A DNA stretch of 64,000 nucleotides from NCBI GenBank assembly GCA_040905145.1, contig JBBDSC010000231.1:1-64000 (forward strand), written 5' to 3'. Under the pieces are notes generated by a model. That model was not told where the DNA came from and did not search any database. It worked only from the letters and a program-made list of their open reading frames with translations. Of the stretch, positions 44,240 through 54,351 are shown one piece after another; position 1 is the first letter of the stretch; each line of letters starts with the position of its first letter. Made by a program: the position numbers and the translations under genes. The stretch is from DATGMS01 sp040905145 (GTDB lineage Bacteria; Bacteroidota; Bacteroidia; Cytophagales; Cyclobacteriaceae).

Positions 44240-46654
44240 TTATTTTTTGAAGGAATTTACTACTCCTATGATAATGAATAGTAGAATGAAATATTGGAAT
44301 ACAATCATCAATTTTACACTACTGTAATAGGTGCTTGGTTCAAATCTGAATTCAACTTCAGCATTCCCTTCCGGCACCACTAATCCTCTTAGAAGATAAT
44401 TTACCCGCAGTATCTCTGCTTCTTCCCCATTTATAAACGCTTTCCATCCGGCAGGGTAGTAAATTTCAGAGAAAACTACCAATCCACCTTTTTCAGCATT
44501 GACACGGTAATTTAATTCATTGGGTTGATAATCAAGTAACTCAATCTTCCCATCTCCTGTCGGAACCTCCCCGAATTCACCGGTATTTAAGGTTGCCTGT
44601 GTTTTGGTATTGAGGTTGGAAAGCTTATTTATTTCATCCTCGTTGGATGCCGCGGGTACAATTTCTCGGGGAAACCAAGCCGGACCATTAGCGGCATTGT
44701 TTTTAAAAACCGCATTTTCATCCCGCCCGGCCAGGATGTAACGGGTGTTCAGCATATTTAATAAGTGGATTCCTTCGAAATCAAAATCTCCTTCTTGGGC
44801 CTTTTGGATGAACTGATTTATTTCCGGCGATAAGGAAGTTTCTATAAGGTTCTGGTAACGGCCCATTTTAGCTCCATGATACCCTCCTATGCTGTTAAAC
44901 CGATAACTGGTTTTTGCTTCATTGAAGGTGCTTTCATAAATATTGAGTACCCTGAAATATTCTTCATCCTGCATGATTTTCTGGTCGGCGGGGGTAGGGT
45001 TAAAAAATTCTTTACTGGGATTGGTGACAAAATTTTCCTTGTTTACATAACGTCTGTCTATCATCCAAACATCTAAAATTACCAGGACCGAAATTCCCAA
45101 AAATGCCAGATGGTAATTAATCTTTTGGTTAACCAGTGCAAATATCAAGGCCGCTGAAATAGCCACAAAGGCCAGGCTTCTGATGGCATCACTTCTGAGC
45201 AAGGATTTCCGGTCTTCCCGAAGTGCATTTGTCAGCCAGTCGGGATAATTGGCATCAGCTAAACCCCTGAACCCAAACATTCCTGCGAATAAAATCAGCA
45301 ACAAAATAAAGCCTGCGACTATGGCTAATGCGATCAAAAATGATTTTTGGGCTTCTTTCCGATTGGATTCTGTAATCAGCTTTTCCAGACCCAGACAAGC
45401 CAGTACAGGAATGGAGAATAAAGCGATACCCAATGCCATGGAAACGGCCCTGAACTTATTGTACCCAGGTAAATAATCGAACAAGGTATAATTGAACCAT
45501 TGGAGATTCTTTCCCCAGGAAAGCATCAAGGATACGAGGGTAATGACTAAAAATATATTCCTATATCTTTTTGGGGCATACACGATTCCAAGAACAAAAA
45601 GGAAGATCATTATTGCCCCGGCGTATATAGGGCCTCCTGTTCCTGGTTGGTCTCCCCAATAGGTAGGAGCTCCGCCATTAACAAAGCCATTGATTTCCGC
45701 TTGGGGGATTCCATTTTGTCTTAGAGCATTTTCTGTGGCAGAATCATCTGGTAGTTCGTCCTGAGTGGCTCCCCCATAAAAATTGGGGATCAATAAAGTC
45801 AGTGTTTCCATCTTTCCCTGGGACCAGCGGAAAGCATATTCTCTATCCAAGCCAGCTTTGCCCTCAGATTCCCCACCCGCCGTGCCACGGGTAGAATATT
45901 GCCCATATTCAAGTACAGGTAATAATCTTCCAGCATTGGCACAGACGGCCAGTACAGCTCCCAATAATAAAAGGGCAACGGTTTTTCCAAAAGCGGGCAA
46001 TTCCTTTTTTTTATACGCATGGAAGAGTTGACCTAAACCGTATATTACAACTATAATGAGGGTGTAATAGGTGATTTGAAGGTGGTTGAATTTAAGCTGT
46101 AACATCAGTGCGAAAGCTGTCAATGCCACACCCAATATTTTCTTTCCGTCAAATGCTAAATGAATTCCCGCCAAGATTGAAGGTATGAGACAAATGGCCC
46201 ATACTTTAGAATTATGGCCAGCTTCGAGGCTGAGCAGATTAAAGGTATTGAAAGCAAAAACCCAGGCTCCTAATATGGCAATCTCAGGTCTGATTTTCAA
46301 GCAGAGCAGTAGAATATACATTCCGAGCATACCAAAAAACAAAGAATTGATTGGATGTGGAAGCCCCAAAGTCACCATATTAATTAAAAAGGTGGTGATA
46401 TCCCCTGCTGGCTCCATACTGATCAGATAAGCCGGCATTCCCCCAAACATCCGATTGGTCCAAAGAGCCTCTTCTCCAGTGCTTTCCCTGAAATCCAGGA
46501 TTTCCTTTGCAGAACCTTCCCATTGAAGGATATCCCCTTGGAACATCATCTTCCCCTCAAAAATGATGGGGGAAAAGTAAAGTATCACTAGGACATAAAA
46601 AGAGATGATACCTAAGAGATGAGGCAAGACGTCCTTTTTGAAATCTATCTGCAT
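44240..46654 (-). CDS. YfhO family membrane protein
   Basis: This 804-residue protein has 12 or more membrane helices and large outward loops. Recognisable family segments are MFQGDILQWEGSAKEI, TNRMFGGMPAYL, and near the C-terminus VVFSEIYYPAGWKAFINGEEA. YfhO proteins resemble GT-C glycosyltransferases and in Gram-positive bacteria help glycosylate lipoteichoic acid; the Bacteroidota role is unknown. A weak hairpin (44197-44203 with 44218-44224) follows the gene. Confidence 0.9.
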   Translation of the reverse strand: MQIDFKKDVLPHLLGIISFYVLVILYFSPIIFEGKMMFQGDILQWEGSAKEILDFRESTGEEALWTNRMFGGMPAYLISMEPAGDITTFLINMVTLGLPHPINSLFFGMLGMYILLLCLKIRPEIAILGAWVFAFNTFNLLSLEAGHNSKVWAICLIPSILAGIHLAFDGKKILGVALTAFALMLQLKFNHLQITYYTLIIVVIYGLGQLFHAYKKKELPAFGKTVALLLLGAVLAVCANAGRLLPVLEYGQYSTRGTAGGESEGKAGLDREYAFRWSQGKMETLTLLIPNFYGGATQDELPDDSATENALRQNGIPQAEINGFVNGGAPTYWGDQPGTGGPIYAGAIMIFLFVLGIVYAPKRYRNIFLVITLVSLMLSWGKNLQWFNYTLFDYLPGYNKFRAVSMALGIALFSIPVLACLGLEKLITESNRKEAQKSFLIALAIVAGFILLLILFAGMFGFRGLADANYPDWLTNALREDRKSLLRSDAIRSLAFVAISAALIFALVNQKINYHLAFLGISVLVILDVWMIDRRYVNKENFVTNPSKEFFNPTPADQKIMQDEEYFRVLNIYESTFNEAKTSYRFNSIGGYHGAKMGRYQNLIETSLSPEINQFIQKAQEGDFDFEGIHLLNMLNTRYILAGRDENAVFKNNAANGPAWFPREIVPAASNEDEINKLSNLNTKTQATLNTGEFGEVPTGDGKIELLDYQPNELNYRVNAEKGGLVVFSEIYYPAGWKAFINGEEAEILRVNYLLRGLVVPEGNAEVEFRFEPSTYYSSVKLMIVFQYFILLFIIIGVVNSFKK

Positions 46655-46744
46655 GGAGCTTAAGTTCTAATTAGAAGGATGAAAATCAACCGCAAATTAG
46701 AAATTAATAGGGATTTCCAATAATTATATCAAAAATGAAAGAGT

Positions 46745-46820
46745 AGATACTGGTTATCAGTGGTCAGTGTTACTGGTTACTGATTACCGTTTCTTGAATC
46801 TTACTACTTAATACTTTTCT
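46745..46820. repeat. Quasi-tandem TACTGGTT-type intergenic repeat
   Basis: TACTGGTTA occurs at about 46748 and 46771 with related words between (TGGTCAGTG) and after (TACTGATTACCG). It is followed by TACTACTTAATACTT (46803-46817), which resembles words in the 33402 and 62652 elements. It lies between the PorP-like gene and YfhO. Confidence 0.55.
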
Positions 46821-46828
46821 ATTTGATT

Positions 46829-47803
46829 TCAGAAGCATTTCAGTATACCATCATCAATTCCCCTGGATCCAAAATATAAGCCTACAGAAATCTCATGGGA
46901 GTTGTTTCTATAATTGTTCAGCACATTCATGTTATAATCATAGGCATAACCAATCCGCATTTGATCAGTGGCAAATACTTCAACGATCATGGCAATGGCA
47001 TTTCTATTGGAGAGATCGGGTCGATCTGAACTGCTTTTTGTATTCAGATGGGACCTATAAGCAGCTCCTAACCACAATTTCTCATATAGCAGGAACATTC
47101 CATTGATATCATAATTAGTGGGGCCTGTTGGGGCTTCGCGGATTAGGACAGAGGGCTTGAATTCTACTTGATCAGTAATGGGAAGTAAACCGCCCACCTG
47201 TAGATAATAATGAATGTTATGGAAGGCCAGGGACATATCCTCCCTGTTGAAGTTTCTTTTTCCGATAAGGTTAAACGCACTGAATCCAGCAAAAAACCTA
47301 TCCGTATGAAAAAACAAACCAGCATTTAAATTCGGGGTAAACATATGCTGTCTTCCAGCAGGTATGGTGGCATCGCTTAGGTCATCCGGGTGCAGCAGTG
47401 AGAAGTCCAGCATATATTCAGAGGCACCCGCGCTGATTCCCATACCTAAAAAAGAATTCGTAGCAGTCTGGATTCTATAGGCATAGGTTAATAAGGCTGT
47501 ATTCGTCCTCGTAGCCCCTAACTGATCGGAGGATACCGAAACCCCAAATCCCATTTTATCATTAAGGGACCCCATATCAGCACTAATACTGAAGGTTTTG
47601 GGCGCTCCCGGAAATTCTATATACTGGCTTCTATACGTGGCTTGTACAAACGGGTCCAACTTATATCCCGCATAGCCTGGATTGATATGTAGACTATTGA
47701 AAACATATTGACTGAACAGTGGCAACTGTTGGGTAAAAGCAAAATCGATGGTCAACAATATGACCGTCAGAATCAAACAGGTTAATTTTATGCATTTTCT
47801 CAT
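46829..47803 (-). CDS. PorP/SprF family outer-membrane protein
   Basis: This 324-residue barrel has a signal peptide (ending FAFTQ), followed by LPLFSQYVFNSLHINPGYAG, the PorP/SprF signature. Members pair with large gliding-motility or T9SS cargo and help display or export it. It starts 5 nt after the 1251-residue cargo gene, matching the usual sprB-sprF arrangement. The cargo partner is therefore probably the upstream protein. Confidence 0.95.
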   Translation of the reverse strand: MRKCIKLTCLILTVILLTIDFAFTQQLPLFSQYVFNSLHINPGYAGYKLDPFVQATYRSQYIEFPGAPKTFSISADMGSLNDKMGFGVSVSSDQLGATRTNTALLTYAYRIQTATNSFLGMGISAGASEYMLDFSLLHPDDLSDATIPAGRQHMFTPNLNAGLFFHTDRFFAGFSAFNLIGKRNFNREDMSLAFHNIHYYLQVGGLLPITDQVEFKPSVLIREAPTGPTNYDINGMFLLYEKLWLGAAYRSHLNTKSSSDRPDLSNRNAIAMIVEVFATDQMRIGYAYDYNMNVLNNYRNNSHEISVGLYFGSRGIDDGILKCF

Positions 47804-47808
47804 TATTT

Positions 47809-50800
47809 CTACCTGCTATTTTTTATTACCTGGATCCAGCCCTTGTAAATCTTCTCTCTTTCTTGTATATCAGTAGCTTTGATTACATAATAATATGTCC
47901 CCGAATTTAATCCTTCTGCCGCCCAATCATTTTTATAGTCTAAAGATTCATAAATATGGTCCCCCCATCTGTTAAAGATCACCAAGTCTATTTTTTGAAA
48001 TTTATCCAATGACCTAATGATAAAAAATTCATTCTTGCCATCGTTATCAGGTTTGATCACATTAGGAATAAACATGGGCCGAACTTTGTTTTGATCACTA
48101 GCAGTGTTATCTGAAGGATTTTCATCCTCTTCTTTACTGTCTATCCCCACTGAATTGATTACTGGCCCCTCTTCGATGGCAGAAACCTCCAATCTGATGG
48201 TTAATGATTCCCCTTTTGGAAAATTGGGGATATTCCAGCTAATAATGCGATCATCAGTGGCAGTAGATACCTCAATTTCTTGAGAAGAGGCAATAATTTC
48301 TGAACCAATGTAGACCAGGTTTGAAGGCAATTGATCAGAGATGACTACGCTGCTGGCATCATAAAGGCCGGAATTTTCTATGTAGATTTCATAATTAAAT
48401 TTATCCCCGTCAAATATCTCTTTATTAAAAGAGGTTTTGGTAACGGACATATCTACGGATTTTACGGTTATTTCAATGCTGTTGCTGATATAGGCTGTAC
48501 AAACACCATTTATGATCCGTCTATAATAAACATTCTCCTTTATAGCTTCCGGGCTGAAATGTTGTTGATTGGCACCAGGGATATTTTCCCAAATCAAACT
48601 ATCAGTTGACTTTTGCCATTGATATTCATAGATATCTGATCCACCGGTTGGAACTGAGCCTGTTAAGGGTTCAGGGACATCATCTTTATTTATGGTCTGA
48701 TCTTGGCCGATTTCGTTGTTTTGTATGGTTTCTTCAATCGTTACCTTTGTTTCGAATCGGGTTGATTTACAGCCATCTACAAATTGTTCGGCAAAATATA
48801 GCGTATTATCCAAAAGAACTTCATCGGGCGATAAGGCAGATCCTCCCACAGCCTGCAGATACCACGTGATATTTTCCCCATCTGCCTTAAGCTCTGACAC
48901 TTTAGGAAGATCTCCCTCACAAAAAGCTTGAAGTGGTTCTCCTAAGGGGACTTGAGGACTGGAAAGATTGATGACGACATTGGTGCTGTCTTCACCGGCA
49001 CATAGGCCTGGCACGATGTAATTGAATTCATATTCACCTGTCGGCAAACCCGTAGTAGTCCAGTAATTTCCCGTAAGGGAATTACTTTCCGATGTTTCCT
49101 CCCAATAGCCATAGGTATCGAATGGACCTTCCAGAAAATCGAACAAGTCGACGATCTCACCTTCACATAATGCTGAAGTCATTCCAATCCCTGCCTGTGG
49201 CCCGTCATCAGTGGCCAGGATTTCGAACTCCAGGATTTCACTTGAACAGGAATTGGCGTTATCGGTTTTAATTTCAACTTTATAGATACCCGGATCTGAA
49301 TTTGCGTCAAAAGGGGAAAAGGATAAGCTGGGGCCATTGCTTAGGATAGTGGCGGGATCATCATCCTTCCACCATTCAAATTCCAGGAAATCCAATCCAA
49401 AAACGGCGAGTTCCCCGTTTTCTCCATGGCAAAGGTTATTGGGTATTATCCTGGGCTCATATCCATCAGATACATGCAAGGCCCGGGTAAGGATATTTTT
49501 ACAGTTGTCTTCAATCTCGAAAGTATAAACCCCTTCCTCTAAACCCTGAAAAAGAGGGTTATTTCCATTGTCCGATAAAAATGGGGTACCGTCCTTGGAA
49601 ATGATTTTGTAGCGGAGAGGCTCATAACCTGTAGCAGAAATGGCCACATCAAAAAGATCACCTGAACATGTAAAAGAATTGATACCGGTCAAACCTATAG
49701 TATAAGGGTCTATGGTAAACTCCTTGAGTACATTTAAACAATAAGTTAAAGGATCTTCTCCTGAAGTGATGTCGGATCCATTTTTCCACAGCCTGAAGGA
49801 TTTCACCACCCTGAAGGTCCCTGAAAAGGGGAAATTATAGTTCATGGCATCATTGGATAATAAAATGGAATTATTTTTATCGAGTTCCTCCCCCTCCACA
49901 TAGGTAGACCCTGTACTTGGATGGCCCCAAGATCCTGTTTCAGGATCAAATTTCTGTAAGCCGAAGGTATCATGCTGTTTAAACAGGTTGCTTTCGTGTT
50001 TCAAAAATATATTAAAAGAACTGCAGACCTCCATTACCTCTACCTGGTTTTCAGTGACTTCATAATCTTCAATGGTAACAGGGGCTATATGGGATAATCC
50101 ACAATCATCTTCCACATAAAATTCATAATTTCCTGCCGGAAGGTTGTTCATGGAAAAATCGTGGGGATTGGATTTATTGACATTTTCAGTGACATCGTGA
50201 GGCAGGGAATGGGGATAAGTGGAAGGGGCCTTACTTATTTCCACTAAAGTCATATTATAATCCCATGTGGATAGCTGAACAGATCCCAAACCTGGATCGC
50301 ATCCGATATAGGTAATATTAGAAGGGCGGGAAATGATGGTTGTATGATCCAGGATAATTTCATCACTTGTGTTTCCACAGGCATCGGTCACTTCGAATAT
50401 ATATTTGCCATCGGGGATGGGGTTTTGATCATCTCCAAAAAAAGTGGTCTCATCATTAAAAGGGCCTGGATATGATGAATTGGTTGTAGGTTCAAATCCC
50501 TCAGGATAGGAGATGAAGTTTATGGAATAAGGAGCCGAATAATTTATAGGGCTAATTGCCAACCGCCTTTTTCCACACCCTCCGGCACCCCATCTCATGT
50601 CCTCTGAAACTGACAGTTTTCTGTTGACGGGAATATTAGAATTAGAGGCTACATTGCCACAGTTATCTGTGACTTTAATATCATAGGTATAGGCTTCATT
50701 ATTGTAAAATGGAATGGTACCATAGACATAATCTCCTAATATATCGCCCTCCTCCACTACTGTCCGGATAACCTCCTCACCGCCACCTGGGCTGTTCACT

Positions 50801-51564
50801 GTAAATTCCAAAGTAACAGGGTACTGAATTTCTGTACCCACAGGTTTAATAAAATGTTCTACTGTTATTTTTCCACATTCTGGCAGTAAAGGAACAAAAT
50901 CCATGGAATTGTAGATAAAAAATTCAGTTTTTAGGATTTCAAAGGTTTGGGATGTTTTTGATCCGCACTCATTTATTACCTGTACGGAATAGCTTCCTGC
51001 CGATAATTCTTCAAAGATGTTACTGCTTTGTGGTCCGGAATTAACAGGCCCCTGTAACTCGTAAGAACTGGCTGTTCCTGAGACCATTTCTATCTGGATC
51101 CTACCATCGTTTACCTGGCATACATCCTCTGCGATTATATTAAAATCAGTCGGTTCATAGGTCAAGTCTATGGTTACATCCTGCTGTTCACTATTGCTTT
51201 CCCCATTATATTCCTGCGTGGCAATTATTCTGTAATCGCCGGCTCTCAAACTACTTAAGGTAGAGGCTTGTTGAACCTTGAACGGTTTGTTTAATTCGGG
51301 CAGTAAATATATAGTATACGTAATGACCGCAGATGGCTCGGTTTGGCTTACGGAAAATTTTAATTCCCCATTGGAGGGACAGCTTTCCGCTGTTGCTTCC
51401 ACAGAAAAAGAAAAAGCAGGTAAAGCTTTTGCAGATGCAGATTTAGGATATAAAAGTACAAGAGAAAATACGCAAAAAAAGAAGATTTGAAAGAGTAAAT
51501 GACTACTTTTCACCTCACCTTTGTTCTTTTGGGTTATGAAATTAATTTGTAAAAAGTGTTTCAA
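47809..51564 (-). CDS. Large T9SS-secreted surface protein with gliding-type C-terminal domain
   Basis: This 1251-residue protein has a long signal peptide (about 1-46) and many Ig-like/SprB-like repeats with paired Cys. A DUF11-type adhesion repeat lies at about 1030-1150 (VTKTSFNKEIFDGDKFNYEI). The C-terminal sorting domain (about 1165-1251) runs FIPNVIKPDNDGKNEFF, VIFNRWGDHIYES, GTYYYVI. It is exported by the type IX system and placed on the cell surface. No ATG precedes the signal peptide; TTG at 51564 is the likely start. A strong promoter lies upstream. Confidence 0.93.
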   Translation of the reverse strand: MKHFLQINFITQKNKGEVKSSHLLFQIFFFCVFSLVLLYPKSASAKALPAFSFSVEATAESCPSNGELKFSVSQTEPSAVITYTIYLLPELNKPFKVQQASTLSSLRAGDYRIIATQEYNGESNSEQQDVTIDLTYEPTDFNIIAEDVCQVNDGRIQIEMVSGTASSYELQGPVNSGPQSSNIFEELSAGSYSVQVINECGSKTSQTFEILKTEFFIYNSMDFVPLLPECGKITVEHFIKPVGTEIQYPVTLEFTVNSPGGGEEVIRTVVEEGDILGDYVYGTIPFYNNEAYTYDIKVTDNCGNVASNSNIPVNRKLSVSEDMRWGAGGCGKRRLAISPINYSAPYSINFISYPEGFEPTTNSSYPGPFNDETTFFGDDQNPIPDGKYIFEVTDACGNTSDEIILDHTTIISRPSNITYIGCDPGLGSVQLSTWDYNMTLVEISKAPSTYPHSLPHDVTENVNKSNPHDFSMNNLPAGNYEFYVEDDCGLSHIAPVTIEDYEVTENQVEVMEVCSSFNIFLKHESNLFKQHDTFGLQKFDPETGSWGHPSTGSTYVEGEELDKNNSILLSNDAMNYNFPFSGTFRVVKSFRLWKNGSDITSGEDPLTYCLNVLKEFTIDPYTIGLTGINSFTCSGDLFDVAISATGYEPLRYKIISKDGTPFLSDNGNNPLFQGLEEGVYTFEIEDNCKNILTRALHVSDGYEPRIIPNNLCHGENGELAVFGLDFLEFEWWKDDDPATILSNGPSLSFSPFDANSDPGIYKVEIKTDNANSCSSEILEFEILATDDGPQAGIGMTSALCEGEIVDLFDFLEGPFDTYGYWEETSESNSLTGNYWTTTGLPTGEYEFNYIVPGLCAGEDSTNVVINLSSPQVPLGEPLQAFCEGDLPKVSELKADGENITWYLQAVGGSALSPDEVLLDNTLYFAEQFVDGCKSTRFETKVTIEETIQNNEIGQDQTINKDDVPEPLTGSVPTGGSDIYEYQWQKSTDSLIWENIPGANQQHFSPEAIKENVYYRRIINGVCTAYISNSIEITVKSVDMSVTKTSFNKEIFDGDKFNYEIYIENSGLYDASSVVISDQLPSNLVYIGSEIIASSQEIEVSTATDDRIISWNIPNFPKGESLTIRLEVSAIEEGPVINSVGIDSKEEDENPSDNTASDQNKVRPMFIPNVIKPDNDGKNEFFIIRSLDKFQKIDLVIFNRWGDHIYESLDYKNDWAAEGLNSGTYYYVIKATDIQEREKIYKGWIQVIKNSR

Positions 51565-51635
51565 TTTCTTATTGGAAAAATTAATTAATATCTATCGGAA
51601 ATAACTGGATTTTCACCCTACCGCAGTTCTTATGC

Positions 51636-51666
51636 CAAACCTAATTATTAGGTTAAAATAAACAAA
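51636..51666 (-). promoter_or_regulatory. Exact Bacteroidota promoter for the T9SS cargo gene
   Basis: On the minus strand, TTTG (51663-51666), a 19-nt spacer and TAGGTTTG (51636-51643) match both the -33 and -7 consensus elements exactly. It predicts a leader of about 65 nt before the TTG at 51564. Confidence 0.72.
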
Positions 51667-51667
51667 A

Positions 51668-51708
51668 TTTTTGCTAAAAAATAACAAAAATGTATTTTTT
51701 AGCAAAAA
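51668..51708 (-). terminator. Perfect 16-bp AT-rich palindrome after priA
   Basis: Arms 51668-51683 and 51693-51708 are perfectly complementary around a 9-nt loop, with A and T runs in the stem. It is 121 nt past the priA stop and touches the -33 box of the next promoter, so it may both end the priA transcript and affect the cargo gene promoter. Confidence 0.6.
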
Positions 51709-51828
51709 TAATGAAATTCAGTGCCTTTTTTATTAAAAAAACGTAGGGGCCAAAACAATCCATCTTATCTCGACAGGCAATAAATTAAAACAATGGCTCA
51801 GGTATAATTTGATTTTTCTTTAGCAATG

Positions 51829-54345
51829 TCAATAGGGATCTATATCCACTACAAACCGGGCAGCCTTAAAATCTTTCTTGGCTTTCATTTCCTCTATTTT
51901 AAGATATAATTCATGTTTAAAAACGGAGGGCCCATTTCCTGTTTTATGCAGTTTTATTAATATTTCAAAAAGATACTGGTTTTTTATTTTGCCCACAAGA
52001 CTTTTTTCAGGGCCCAAGACTATTTTCTTTACAGCTATACTATTCAGTAAATTGGTCAGATGTCTGGCTGCTTTTTCGGCGATCTTAGCTTCTTTGTGTT
52101 TGACCGTTATCTTAATGATTTTCACAAAAGGAGGATAAAAGAACTGCTGCCTTTCATTCATCTCCTGGAGATAGAAATCTTTATAGTTCCCTTTGATGAT
52201 TTGACCGAAAATGGGATTGTCGGGCCGACGGCTTTGAATAATCACACATCCTTTTCTTTCTCTTCTTCCTGCTCTCCCCGCCACCTGTGTGATTTGTTGG
52301 AATGCCCGTTCCCCGGATCGGAAATCCGGAAAATACAGGATCCTGTCCGCATCCACAATGCCCACCACAGTGACCTTATCAAAATCCAGTCCTTTGGTAA
52401 TCATTTGGGTTCCTACCAGGATGTCGATATTGCCCGATCCAAATTCCTCCAATAGACTTTGATAGCCATATTTACTTCTAGTGGTATCCAGATCCATTCT
52501 GGAAATCCGGGCTTCGGGAAATAACAGGGAAAGGCTTTCCTCTATCCGCTCGGTTCCCTGACCAACGCTGGAAAGTTTATTGCTGCCACATGCAGGGCAG
52601 GAGTGGGGCACCTTTTCTTTGAAGCCACAATAATGACAACGCATCTCCTCCCTAAATTGATGATAAGTGAGGCTAACATCACAATGCTCACATTCCGGGA
52701 TCCAACCACAGTCCCCACAGGAAATATAAGGGGCATAACCCCTTCTGTTTTGAAAAATAAGGACCTGCTCCTGTTTGTTCAGGGCCTCTTGGATTTTTTC
52801 CCTTAGGATTCTGGTAAAATCCAATTTGAGGAGGTTTTTCTTTTGGTCCGACAAAATATCGGAAAGGAGGAATTCAGGGAGTAAAGCTTCTCCAAATCTG
52901 CGGTCAAGGTAGGCATATCCGTACTTATTTGTCCGGGCATTATAATAGGATTCAAAGGAAGGGGTGGCACTGCCCAAAAGCGTCTTTGCCTGATGGAGCC
53001 AGGACAACATGATGGCAGCATCCCGGGCCTGGAACCTGGGGGCAGGATCATATTGCTTGTAGGAAGTTTCATGCTCTTCGTCCACAATGATAAGTCCCAA
53101 GCTGTCAAAGGGAAGGAATAGGGAAGAACGGACACCAACCACAAAGCTATATTGGCCGCTTAATACCCCCTGCCAGACTTCTACCCTTTCACTGTCTGAA
53201 AATTTGGAGTGATAAATGCCCATTTTGCTGCCGAAGACTTTTTGAAGCCTGGACACGATTTGGGTGGTTAGGGCTATTTCCGGCAATAACAGTAAAACCT
53301 GCGAACCGCTTTGCAATACCTCCTGAATATGGTGGACGTATATTTCTGTTTTGCCACTGCCTGTAATTCCATGCAATAAAACCGTTTGTTTTTCTTCAAA
53401 CTGCTCCCTTATTTGGGCCACCGATTCTTCTTGAAAATCAGCCAAATCAACAGGCTGTTGATCTGGATCTATGTTATCAAAACGGCTTATGATCACTTTG
53501 AATTCTTGGAATATGCCATTCTTGATCAAGGTTTTTAAGGAACTGACAGAAAACCCGGCATCCGAAATATTTTTTTTCTCCAGGCCTTTTTCATTGAGTT
53601 CGGGCTTTTGATAGATAGGAACCTGTTGCAAGTACCGTAATAAAATTTCCTCCTGTTTAGGTTTTGCAGATAAGCTCCCAAACAAAGCTTCCAGGGATTT
53701 TTTATCCGTGGCGTAAATTGGCGTCAATTTCACCCGGCTTTCTACTTTAGGGGAATATTTCTCTTTGATCTGTTCAAAGACGAGCACAGCTTCTTTGGCC
53801 ACCAAGCTTTTAATAATGGCATATGCCGACTTTACCTGCAATAATTTATCGCATTCATCATAGGTAAGTTCTCCTTTGTTCAGGAGGGCATCCAATATTA
53901 ATTGCTCCCTATCATCGAGGGGGAATTCTGAGGAAACCTCATCGTAATTGGGGTTCAATTGGATTTTGCTTTCACTGCTGAGTTTTAGCCCACTGGGCAA
54001 GGCAGCATTCATTACTTCACCAAGATGGCAGCAATAATATTCGGCCATCCATCCCCAGAATTTTATCTGCAATGGATTGACCACTGCAAAATCATCCAAA
54101 AATTCCAAAATAGGCTTTGCTCCATAAGCCTCAGGAGGTTTGTTATGGACCTTTCCAATCACGCCGGTCAATACTTTTTTCTTGCCAAACTGCACGATCA
54201 CCCTGTAACCTATTCCTACGGAACCTTCCATGCTCCTGGGAACGCGATAGGTAAACATTTTTGGTATGGGTACTGGCAAAATAACATCAGCAAAAAGGGA
54301 GATTTTATTATCGTCTCCAAAAGTATCTCCAAATAAACTTTCCAA
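51829..54345 (-). CDS. priA: Primosomal helicase PriA
   Basis: This 838-residue 3'-5' helicase restarts stalled replication forks. It has a DNA-binding N-terminal domain (FADVILPVPIPKMFTYRVP), Walker A GITGSGKTEIYV, Walker B DEEHETSYKQ, and a zinc-binding Cys cluster running from CGDCGWIPECEHC to CPACGSNKL. Motifs GTQMITKGLDF and QVAGRAGR follow. The start is TTG at 54345, as no ATG precedes the conserved N-terminus. It lies 6 nt after the DUF255 gene. Confidence 0.97.
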   Translation of the reverse strand: MESLFGDTFGDDNKISLFADVILPVPIPKMFTYRVPRSMEGSVGIGYRVIVQFGKKKVLTGVIGKVHNKPPEAYGAKPILEFLDDFAVVNPLQIKFWGWMAEYYCCHLGEVMNAALPSGLKLSSESKIQLNPNYDEVSSEFPLDDREQLILDALLNKGELTYDECDKLLQVKSAYAIIKSLVAKEAVLVFEQIKEKYSPKVESRVKLTPIYATDKKSLEALFGSLSAKPKQEEILLRYLQQVPIYQKPELNEKGLEKKNISDAGFSVSSLKTLIKNGIFQEFKVIISRFDNIDPDQQPVDLADFQEESVAQIREQFEEKQTVLLHGITGSGKTEIYVHHIQEVLQSGSQVLLLLPEIALTTQIVSRLQKVFGSKMGIYHSKFSDSERVEVWQGVLSGQYSFVVGVRSSLFLPFDSLGLIIVDEEHETSYKQYDPAPRFQARDAAIMLSWLHQAKTLLGSATPSFESYYNARTNKYGYAYLDRRFGEALLPEFLLSDILSDQKKNLLKLDFTRILREKIQEALNKQEQVLIFQNRRGYAPYISCGDCGWIPECEHCDVSLTYHQFREEMRCHYCGFKEKVPHSCPACGSNKLSSVGQGTERIEESLSLLFPEARISRMDLDTTRSKYGYQSLLEEFGSGNIDILVGTQMITKGLDFDKVTVVGIVDADRILYFPDFRSGERAFQQITQVAGRAGRRERKGCVIIQSRRPDNPIFGQIIKGNYKDFYLQEMNERQQFFYPPFVKIIKITVKHKEAKIAEKAARHLTNLLNSIAVKKIVLGPEKSLVGKIKNQYLFEILIKLHKTGNGPSVFKHELYLKIEEMKAKKDFKAARFVVDIDPY

Positions 54346-54351
54346 AATATA

